Of a DNA stretch of 6,566 nt, positions 1 through 4,832 are shown piece after piece. Below the pieces are notes generated by a model, which saw only the letters and a program-made list of their open reading frames with translations, was not told where the DNA came from and made no database searches. The translations under genes were made by a program, and so were the position numbers. Numbering within the stretch: position 1 is the first letter of the stretch; each line of letters opens with the position of its first letter. The stretch is from an uncultured Ruminococcus sp. (GTDB taxonomy: Bacteria > Bacillota > Clostridia > Oscillospirales > Acutalibacteraceae). The DNA is taken from NCBI GenBank assembly GCA_902803585.1, contig CADCQO010000165.1:1-6566 (forward strand), given 5' to 3'.

Positions 1-1701
1 ACTTGAGGTAAGGGTGTACTTCTCGCCTACTCCCATAGTCAGACTGCTGTTTGTCATTGAAACACTTGAAGGAGCATTCTTCACGGTAATCTTGCAGGAC
101 GCTTCCACACCGTCAGCAGAGCGGGCGGTAATCCATGCTGTTCCTGTTCCTACTGCTTTCACCTTTCCCGCAGTGGTAACTGTCAGCACCTTCGAATCAG
201 AAGTACGCCAGTTCACCGTATTGTCTGTGCCATTCTTCACCGTTGCCTTAAGCTGATAGGTTTCAGTTTTTCCCAATGAAAACGCTGTTCTGTTGAGCAC
301 TACTTCCATTCTCCTGTTATTTGAAAACTTCAGATCGGAACATTCACTGTTATAGCCGATGCCGGAACCGTCGTTTACTTTCGTATTGCCGGTAGCGTTG
401 TTGACAATGTTAATATTTCTGGCACCGATACAATAGATGCCATAGTCGCCGCAGCGTACAATTGTGTTGGTGCTGACAGAAGCATTCGCTGTCTTTGACA
501 GTTCAATTCCCATAGTGCCGCACTGACTGATCTTATTGTTGCGGATAACCGAATTTTTAGCGGTTCTCTTGTACTCCGCCACACTGCTGACAGGGCCTGG
601 TGTCAGGAAAATCCCCACGTCACCGCAGTCCTCAAAAGTACAGAACTTTACAATGGTAGCCGCAGAAGCAGAGTTATGGATACCATTCGTGCCGATTCTG
701 GTAAAGCTGGAATTGATAATTTTTGTGTTGGTACACAGGTTTACGTGCATACCGTAGTTTTCCGTATTGGTCACCGTATTGCCCGAATATGTTCTGCCGT
801 CAAACTCGCAGGTACTGCCGACTTTCATACCATCGCACTCCATAACCATAATTCCCACACCGGAACGGGCGGCATTACGGAGTGGATCATAGTCCAGCGT
901 TTCGTTCAGGGTAATATTCTTTACGATGTTTCCGGATATCGTGCAGTTGTTCCCGCACCGGACACACTTGATGCCGTCGCCGTTGATATGGTTGACGGTA
1001 TTACCCAGCACAGACATATTCCAGGCCTTTAAATCGCTCACGTTGCCGTTTTCATCGTTACAGCCGCCATAAATATATACACCGTGACCGTCCGCCTGAT
1101 TGAAGGAATTGTTAAGGATTGTAACATCATGACCGCTGTACACACATATTACCTGACTCAGCGTTTTATTGAAACGGCAGTCTCTGATAACAGTATTGGT
1201 CGATTTATACAAAAAGACGCTGCCGTACTGCGTGGAACAGCCGCCGTTTACGGTAAGTGACTGCAGCAGGTTGTCCGAAGAAGCCGAGAGCTTTATCAGC
1301 ATCGAATTACTGTCCAGATTCCATTTACCGCCACGGATAATATTACCGCTTTTAGAATACGAAACAAAAAGCATGGTGTTTTTTCCGGTAATGACCGCAT
1401 TGGTGGCATCTATTTCCGCACCGTTGTAAAGAGAAATCGTTTTGTCAATTGTAAAATTGCCGACCAGCCGGATAACTGTCCGTCCGTTTGTTTTGTAATT
1501 CGGGTCATTGCTGTTCATCAGTGCCTTTTGCAGACTGTCTGCCGTTGCGCCCTTACTGGAATCCAGAACGATCACAGTCTTTTGGGATGCAGAAACAGAA
1601 GTGCTTTCAGCAGACACAGCAGCCGCCGGCCCCGTCCACACTGCACAGCCAGCCAATGTCAGCGCCGCCAGAAAAACAGTTTTGAATTTCAGATATTTCA
1701 T
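1..1701 (-). CDS. Secreted right-handed beta-helix protein with bacterial Ig-like (BIG2) domains; C-terminus beyond the left edge
   Basis: An uninterrupted minus-strand frame gives 567 residues from the ATG at 1699-1701 to the left edge. The start is supported by a GGGGGAG ribosome site six bases upstream and a signal peptide: basic MKYLKFK, then a hydrophobic stretch to about residue 20. A lipobox-like LAGC ends at Cys19, but VSA|ES near residue 31 would suit signal peptidase I, so lipoprotein versus free secretion is open. Residues about 75-460 have the short Asn/Gly/Ile/Val-rich coils of a pectate-lyase-like parallel beta-helix, with repeated patterns such as VIRDCRF, VTILNNSF, CTISGNIV and SVIRNNKIS. 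Residues about 466-541 form a BIG2-type domain (VNWRTSDSKV, GKVKAVGTGTAWITA), and a second begins near 543. The helix suggests binding or cleavage of a polysaccharide, but I see no catalytic signature, so enzymatic activity is inference. A dockerin or anchor, if any, would lie off the window. Confidence 0.88.
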   Translation of the reverse strand, partial: MKYLKFKTVFLAALTLAGCAVWTGPAAAVSAESTSVSASQKTVIVLDSSKGATADSLQKALMNSNDPNYKTNGRTVIRLVGNFTIDKTISLYNGAEIDATNAVITGKNTMLFVSYSKSGNIIRGGKWNLDSNSMLIKLSASSDNLLQSLTVNGGCSTQYGSVFLYKSTNTVIRDCRFNKTLSQVICVYSGHDVTILNNSFNQADGHGVYIYGGCNDENGNVSDLKAWNMSVLGNTVNHINGDGIKCVRCGNNCTISGNIVKNITLNETLDYDPLRNAARSGVGIMVMECDGMKVGSTCEFDGRTYSGNTVTNTENYGMHVNLCTNTKIINSSFTRIGTNGIHNSASAATIVKFCTFEDCGDVGIFLTPGPVSSVAEYKRTAKNSVIRNNKISQCGTMGIELSKTANASVSTNTIVRCGDYGIYCIGARNINIVNNATGNTKVNDGSGIGYNSECSDLKFSNNRRMEVVLNRTAFSLGKTETYQLKATVKNGTDNTVNWRTSDSKVLTVTTAGKVKAVGTGTAWITARSADGVEASCKITVKNAPSSVSMTNSSLTMGVGEKYTLTSS

Positions 1702-1707
1702 TGGAAT

Positions 1708-1714
1708 CTCCCCC
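1708..1714 (-). promoter_or_regulatory. Ribosome binding site of the beta-helix gene
   Basis: On the minus strand this reads GGGGGAG, six bases before the ATG at 1701, which fixes the start codon. The eight bases TGGGGGAG also occur about 20 bases further upstream in the IS605-like end. The 5' arm of that hairpin could therefore in principle pair with either copy; this is inference only. Confidence 0.7.
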
Positions 1715-1724
1715 ATATGATTAG

Positions 1725-1770
1725 TGACATACTCCCCCACCTATAGAGGCGTGGGACTTCTTGCCCATTC
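1725..1770 (-). mobile_element. Solitary IS200/IS605-family (TnpB-type) right-end-like sequence
   Basis: Read on the minus strand, this stretch goes from GAATGGGCAAGAAGTCCCAC through an imperfect hairpin (CCCAC at 1751-1755 against GTGGG at 1736-1740, with CTATAG between) into GGGGGAGTATGTCA. From memory this is the usual look of the right end of IS605/IS1341-type elements, where the stem-loop also forms the 3' scaffold of the TnpB guide RNA. There is no tnpA or tnpB here: the flanks are a promoter on one side and the ribosome site of the beta-helix gene on the other. It therefore looks like a remnant or a non-autonomous derivative, now inside the 5' untranslated region. The match is by recognition of pattern, not by search. 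Confidence 0.55.
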
Positions 1771-1802
1771 AGGTTAAACATAATAGCCTGTTGTTTTCCA
1801 GA

Positions 1803-1831
1803 ATTATATCACAAATTGCTTATTTTTTCAA
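1803..1831 (-). promoter_or_regulatory. Sigma-A promoter of the beta-helix gene
   Basis: On the minus strand there is a -35 box TTGAAA (1826-1831), a 17-base spacer and a perfect -10 box TATAAT (1803-1808), preceded by TG in the extended -10 position. Transcription should begin near 1796, giving a leader of about 95 bases that includes the IS605-like hairpin. Nothing else on the minus strand in this gap needs a promoter, so it most likely drives the beta-helix gene. Confidence 0.8.
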
Positions 1832-1836
1832 TAAGC
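1818..1836. repeat. Perfect 7-base inverted repeat overlapping the -35 box
   Basis: GCTTATT (1818-1824) and AATAAGC (1830-1836) are exact reverse complements separated by five bases, and they cover the -35 box and upstream spacer of the beta-helix promoter. This position suits a repressor operator. It is not followed by a T tract, so a terminator is unlikely. It could also be the far-end hairpin of a small IS605-derived element. Confidence 0.5.
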
Positions 1837-1871
1837 AGGCACACATATTCTGTCTTTCATGAGATTTCCTC

Positions 1872-1902
1872 AAAAAAACTCCCGCCGCCGAAACAGCAGG
1901 AG
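1872..1902 (-). terminator. Rho-independent terminator after rsr
   Basis: On the minus strand CTCCTGCTG (1894-1902) pairs with CGGCGGGAG (1879-1887), including two G-U pairs, around a six-base loop. Seven T residues follow directly (1872-1878). It lies about 20 bases past the rsr stop codon and separates rsr from the beta-helix gene. Confidence 0.92.
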
Positions 1903-1920
1903 CCTTGTCTTTACCTGTCG

Positions 1921-3408
1921 TCAATCAATAGCGTAATGCTCAATCGTATCTACCAATGTGCCGATACCCTTTTCTGCCAGCAGGATAAACGACAGTACAT
2001 TCTCGCTCCAGCCTGCAATCAGGTTAAAACCCTCACCGCGGAACTGCTGTGTACCGTAACCCTGAAGGTCGACACCATGTACCCAGAAATTCGGATTGTA
2101 CTTTTTGCGGTAAGTATCCACATCACCCTGTACTGTACCATACAAGCCTTTCCACGACGAATTACACTCATTATCGCTGAAATAGATCACACGGTCAAAC
2201 GGTCTGATACTCCTTCCGCTGTCTTCATGGAGGGCAAACTTCATCGGCAGGGACATATCTGTACCGCCTCCCGCATGGCTTTCATTCATGCAGATATCCA
2301 GAATGGAATCATATTTTCCGTAACGTGCAATGATATAGCCTTCATTGGTATCTTTGAAGCCGCTGTAAGAGCCAGACTGGTCAAAGTAACAAACAACTGC
2401 ATCTTCACAAATTCTGCTTGCCATTGCCCCCATCAAAGTGCCAATATCACAGCAGCGGATAATGCTGTTTGTGGAAACAGTATTACCCATCGAACCGGAA
2501 CTGTCAACAGCGATCAGGGTACGTCCACTGATCGTTTCCATGTTGTCGACAGATACAGCAAGTGCCTGTTCCAACGCCTGATGCACCCGATCAGTTACCA
2601 TTCCTTCTGCGTGCAGCATTTTGTAGGCACTGAAAAACCGGAATGGCAGCTGACGGCTTTTTCTGACCTGTTCAGGGTCGGACAGTACATTCAGTACAGG
2701 TTCAATTTCTGCACCGCTGCTGATAATATTCCTCAGATTGCGAAGCAGTGCCATATAGCCGACTTTGCCTGATGCGATCAGTTCATTCCAGACCTCTTTT
2801 GTATTGCCGCGCGCAGAAAGCTCCGTTTCCCATGTATAAGGCGTTTTCAGAGTATGGTCCAGCACCTTGCGGAAAAGGGCTTCCTGTTCCTTGTTTTTGG
2901 GTGTCGGGTGTGTAATGCGCAAAACATCTTTCAGTTTCATGCTCTTGTTGCCGCCGTTATATTTTGCCAGCTGATATTCATCAAAAAGCTGAATGACCGA
3001 TGCCATTTCACGCTTGAGTGCGTTCGGAAAAGGCTTGCCGTACATGGAGAGGTAACAAGCCATGATTTCGGTAATATCATCAGCACGAACAACTACCCTC
3101 CGCACGGTACGGCGGGTGTATTCGTGTGCATGGCGGGCGATAACCGCTGTCAGCACATGGCTGACAGAACGCATATTGCTGACATTACGGGCATAACACG
3201 CCAGTCTGCAGAGAAAATCCGGTTCGTCTTTTGCACATAATGTTGCCAGTTTGACAATTTCTGTATCGGTACTGCCGTAAAATTTCGGCTCACCGAACAT
3301 GGTTGTCATTACCGCTGTAACAAGATGCTCCTTGACGTTCATCTTGTAAGCAGCATAACCGGACAAATTGGTTGTCTTGGATGTATTGGGAGTATTGAAT
3401 TTAGACAT
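1921..3408 (-). CDS. rsr: Ro60 (Rsr) ring protein: TROVE domain plus von Willebrand A domain
   Basis: The 495-residue protein is a bacterial orthologue of the Ro60 autoantigen, a HEAT-repeat ring that binds Y RNA on its outer surface and RNA ends in its central hole. It acts in RNA quality control and stress-linked RNA turnover. The TROVE region spans about residues 5-295, with NTSKTTNLSGYAAY (8-21), the conserved block from PDFLCRLACYARN onward (63-75) and LLRNLRNI (221-228). The vWA domain follows, with an intact MIDAS: DSSGS at 302-306, GGGTD at 380-384 and FSD at 410-412. Length is close to the usual 500 or so. The start at 3408 is chosen because AGGAG stands eight bases upstream and MSKFNTPNTS matches the normal N-terminus. 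An extension to 3516 would run back through the Y RNA and its terminator. The gene follows yrlA directly, and no separate promoter is visible. Confidence 0.96.
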   Translation of the reverse strand: MSKFNTPNTSKTTNLSGYAAYKMNVKEHLVTAVMTTMFGEPKFYGSTDTEIVKLATLCAKDEPDFLCRLACYARNVSNMRSVSHVLTAVIARHAHEYTRRTVRRVVVRADDITEIMACYLSMYGKPFPNALKREMASVIQLFDEYQLAKYNGGNKSMKLKDVLRITHPTPKNKEQEALFRKVLDHTLKTPYTWETELSARGNTKEVWNELIASGKVGYMALLRNLRNIISSGAEIEPVLNVLSDPEQVRKSRQLPFRFFSAYKMLHAEGMVTDRVHQALEQALAVSVDNMETISGRTLIAVDSSGSMGNTVSTNSIIRCCDIGTLMGAMASRICEDAVVCYFDQSGSYSGFKDTNEGYIIARYGKYDSILDICMNESHAGGGTDMSLPMKFALHEDSGRSIRPFDRVIYFSDNECNSSWKGLYGTVQGDVDTYRKKYNPNFWVHGVDLQGYGTQQFRGEGFNLIAGWSENVLSFILLAEKGIGTLVDTIEHYAID

Positions 3409-3441
3409 CGGCTTCACTCCTTTTGACAGTGATTTTTCAAC

Positions 3442-3480
3442 AAAAAAGGCCCGCCGAGCCGAAGGACGACCCGACAGACC
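3442..3480 (-). terminator. Rho-independent terminator between yrlA and rsr
   Basis: On the minus strand the arms 3467-3480 and 3448-3461 pair over 14 positions, several of them G-U, around a five-base TCCTT loop. Six T residues follow at 3442-3447. It defines the 3' end of the Y RNA transcript. Its U tract ends only 34 bases before the rsr start codon, so rsr expression probably depends on read-through. Confidence 0.9.
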
Positions 3481-3488
3481 TATCACAA

Positions 3489-3623
3489 CATACAGAGAAA
3501 CGGACGACAGCGGCATTAGTGCTCTTCCCCTGAGCTACCGCCCCCTGAATGGGACGGGAGGGACTCGAACCCCCGACCACTCGTTTAAAAGACGAAGTAA
3601 CCGCTGTCTTACACTGCTGTATG
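3489..3623 (-). ncRNA. yrlA: Bacterial Y RNA with a circularly permuted tRNA-like domain
   Basis: The ends pair as a long stem: CATACAG (3617-3623) with CTGTATG (3489-3495), an internal loop, then GACAGCGG (3601-3608) with CCGCTGTC (3506-3513). This is the expected Ro60-binding stem. Inside it, in minus-strand order, lie: an anticodon-like arm, TTCGT/ACGAG around CTTTTAA (3580-3596); a five-base variable loop TGGTC; a T arm with loop TTCGAGT (3558-3574); the acceptor 3' strand CCGTCCC (3551-3557); a loop ATTCAG; the acceptor 5' strand GGGGCGG (3538-3544); TA; and a D arm, GCTC/GAGC around AGGGGAA (3521-3535). The order is a tRNA whose ends are joined and which is reopened between the D and anticodon stems. 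U8, A14, G15-C48, the GG of the D loop and T54-A58 are all present. Position next to rsr supports the call. A real tRNA is excluded by the closed acceptor and missing CCA. Ends are set by pairing and are approximate. Confidence 0.9.
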
Positions 3624-3633
3624 AAATGACCAG

Positions 3634-3667
3634 AAAAAAGCCTGACACGCTGGATAACTGCTGTCAG
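3634..3667 (-). terminator. Probable intrinsic terminator after the YbjN-like gene
   Basis: On the minus strand CTGACA (3662-3667) pairs with TGTCAG (3642-3647), extendable by GC/GC with a bulged G. GC and then six T residues (3634-3639) follow. It lies about 10 bases before the first paired base of the Y RNA. It may end the ybjN-like message, or let partial read-through feed the Y RNA. Confidence 0.6.
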
Positions 3668-3731
3668 CGTACGCCCAGAGAAAGCCGGAACGGTACTGTC
3701 TGAGAAGCACGGCAGTCAAACAGCGGAATCA

Positions 3732-3760
3732 AAGCGGCAGTACGATCAGTGCTACCGCCT
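3732..3760 (-). other. Nine-base-pair hairpin just after the YbjN-like stop codon
   Basis: AGGCGGTAG (3752-3760) pairs with CTGCCGCTT (3732-3740), with two G-U pairs, around an 11-base loop. No T tract follows, so it is not a classic terminator. It may protect the 3' end of the message. The right arm of the gap, 3641-3765, otherwise holds only the terminator-like hairpin and a weak promoter-like pair, TTGACT and TACCGT, that could serve yrlA. Confidence 0.4.
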
Positions 3761-3765
3761 CCTGC

Positions 3766-4503
3766 TTATGCGTTGATATCGTTAACGAGGTCGTTAACCT
3801 TTTCGAGAATCTCATCTACCTCTGCGCGCTTGAAACGGCCGACACAATATCTGCGGATATCTGCATAACCGTTGGCAGCAGAACCGAGGCAGGCGTTCAG
3901 GTATCTCTCGAAGTCGTCCTTCGTGAGTCCATTCTCTGTCAGAACACTGTACTCATAGCATACTTCACCGTCACGCTCATCATACTTAAAACTGCCGAAG
4001 CGCTTGGAATAGTTCTCCTTTGCCAGCAGCTTACACAGCGGATAAGCATAGATTGCATCTGCACTCGGCAGGTACACTACGATTCTGCATACATTGGGGT
4101 CGCCCTCTACATAGATCTTGATGCGCAGGCTGACGGACTTCAGTGTGCATCCGAATTCAAAGATAAATACGTCCTTTCTCAGACTGCTGGTGCTGTAATG
4201 CCATTCTTCATCATGCAGATACTCAACGATCATTGCTTTGGTGGCTTCCATGCAGGCAATATCCTTGCTTGTCAGCTGGATGTCATCATCGCTGCTGCTG
4301 GAACTGCTGCTGCCTGCATCATCACTGCCGTCTGTGGGCATGAACTGCATCAGTACAGACAGTGCTGCATCTCTTGCTTCCTGCTCAGAAACATCATCGC
4401 CCAGTTCATCACGCTTTGCTCTGAGTGCGACTACGGTAGGAGTTTCCTCTCCTCCATTGGAATCCAACAGATCCTGAATTAACTTATCTAACAAATTTGC
4501 CAT
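3766..4503 (-). CDS. YbjN-like (type III secretion chaperone-like fold) domain protein
   Basis: The 245-residue product has three parts. An acidic helical N-terminus spans about residues 1-58. A low-complexity linker rich in Ser and Asp follows (65-74, seven Ser then three Asp, largely AGC codons). A C-terminal domain of about 150 residues starts near residue 78. That domain has the layout I associate with YbjN-type proteins: a helix, beta strands (FIFEFGC, SLRIKIYVEG, CRIVVYLP), a helix with YPLCKLLAKENY, the GSFKYDERDGEVCYEYSV hairpin (170-187), then NGLTKDDFERYL and a final helix. No signal peptide, membrane segment or catalytic motif is seen, so it is probably a cytosolic adaptor or chaperone-like protein. 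GAGAGGAG nine bases upstream supports this start. It is transcribed toward yrlA and rsr, which makes it a candidate partner of the Ro60 particle by context only. Family assignment is by fold-level resemblance. Confidence 0.72.
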   Translation of the reverse strand: MANLLDKLIQDLLDSNGGEETPTVVALRAKRDELGDDVSEQEARDAALSVLMQFMPTDGSDDAGSSSSSSSDDDIQLTSKDIACMEATKAMIVEYLHDEEWHYSTSSLRKDVFIFEFGCTLKSVSLRIKIYVEGDPNVCRIVVYLPSADAIYAYPLCKLLAKENYSKRFGSFKYDERDGEVCYEYSVLTENGLTKDDFERYLNACLGSAANGYADIRRYCVGRFKRAEVDEILEKVNDLVNDINA

Positions 4504-4547
4504 CGTTCATTTCTCCTCTCGAATATGTTGTCGTCTGTATTGCTCAT
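4488..4547 (-). CDS. Possible 19-codon leader peptide overlapping the YbjN-like start
   Basis: An ATG at 4545-4547 has GAGGA six bases upstream. It opens a short frame, beginning MSNTDDNIFERR, that stops at TAG 4488-4490. The frame runs through the ribosome site and start codon of the YbjN-like gene, overlapping it by 16 bases in another frame. It starts about 22 bases after the predicted start of transcription from the proximal promoter. It could couple or regulate translation of the next gene. No conservation evidence is available, so it may be chance. Confidence 0.3.
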   Translation of the reverse strand: MSNTDDNIFERRNERWQIC

Positions 4548-4571
4548 GGGTTTTCCTCGCCCTGACGATGG

Positions 4572-4588
4572 TATCATTCTACCACATT
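4572..4588. repeat. 17-base direct repeat, copy 1 (proximal promoter)
   Basis: The sequence TATCATTCTACCACATT occurs here and again at 4727-4743. Both copies contain the -10 box and extended -10 of a minus-strand promoter, so the repeat is a duplicated promoter core and not a random match. Confidence 0.85.
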
Positions 4589-4604
4589 ATTTCTTTCACG
4601 GCAA
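4576..4604 (-). promoter_or_regulatory. Proximal promoter (P2) of the YbjN-like gene
   Basis: On the minus strand there is TTGCCG (4599-4604), a 17-base spacer and TAGAAT (4576-4581), with TG placed for an extended -10. Transcription would begin near 4569, leaving a 5' leader of about 66 bases before the ATG at 4503. The -10 region is part of a 17-base sequence repeated in the upstream promoter. Confidence 0.72.
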
Positions 4605-4661
4605 AGGAAAACAAGCGAAAATGCAGAGGAATTTTTCTTTCATACGCGGGGGAAAACGATG

Positions 4662-4712
4662 AAAAAAGCTCTGAGAACGCACGGGGAAACAATGCGTTCC
4701 AGTCCACGCATT
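4662..4712 (-). promoter_or_regulatory. Attenuator-like leader with two mutually exclusive hairpins
   Basis: Within RNA made from the distal promoter, segment 1 AATGCGT (4706-4712) can pair with ACGCATT (4691-4697). The overlapping GAACGCA (4693-4699) can instead pair with TGCGTTC (4675-4681). The second hairpin is followed after seven bases by six T residues (4662-4667). The 1:2 and 2:3 pairings exclude each other, as in attenuators. The gap before the T tract makes termination weaker than usual, so this could also be a short regulatory RNA of about 60 bases. No known riboswitch class was recognised. Confidence 0.4.
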
Positions 4713-4726
4713 TTCTATACGATATA

Positions 4727-4743
4727 TATCATTCTACCACATT
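4727..4743. repeat. 17-base direct repeat, copy 2 (distal promoter)
   Basis: This is identical over 17 bases to 4572-4588, 155 bases away. A perfect palindrome, GATATATATC (4721-4730), overlaps its low-coordinate end, at the expected transcription start of the distal promoter. Confidence 0.85.
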
Positions 4744-4759
4744 TATTGCGTAATTGCAA
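4731..4759 (-). promoter_or_regulatory. Distal promoter (P1) upstream of the YbjN-like gene
   Basis: On the minus strand there is TTGCAA (4754-4759), a 17-base spacer and TAGAAT (4731-4736), with TG in the extended -10 position. The start of transcription should lie near 4724, about 220 bases before the YbjN-like ATG. The RNA would carry the alternative hairpins at 4675-4712. The -35 box also sits in a short inverted repeat, TTGC/GCAA. Between this promoter and the stop codon at 4833 I see only AT-rich sequence and no convincing terminator for the upstream gene. Confidence 0.72.
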
Positions 4760-4832
4760 ATATTTTTTAATATTTTTCGATAAATATCTGTGCTGTCAGC
4801 ATATGAGATTGTCCCGATTTTACACCTTACAG

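Noticed and set aside
1816..2772. Long plus-strand open frame of 318 codons
   Set aside because: It is antisense to rsr, whose full conserved TROVE and vWA sequence accounts for the region. Its Cys/His-rich composition is typical of a shadow frame.
3409..3516. N-terminal extension of Rsr to the upstream ATG at 3516
   Set aside because: It would translate through the terminator and part of the Y RNA, has no ribosome site, and is not part of the family's usual N-terminus. The ATG at 3408 has a good AGGAG.
3521..3596. A functional tRNA-Lys gene, broken or permuted
   Set aside because: D-arm, T-arm and anticodon signals are clear, but their order is permuted. The acceptor strands are joined by a six-base loop and there is no CCA or free 3' end. 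The long outer stem and adjacent rsr fit a Y RNA better.
3641..3765. A second, degenerate Y RNA before yrlA
   Set aside because: The hairpin at 3732-3760 shares GGCGGTAGC and TGCCGCT with yrlA, but there is no T arm, D arm or long closing stem. The resemblance is too short to call.
3742..3765. A small ORF after the YbjN-like stop, prompted by an AGGAGG sequence
   Set aside because: No ATG or GTG stands at usable distance. The only candidate is a TTG about 25 bases away with 22 codons and no recognisable product.
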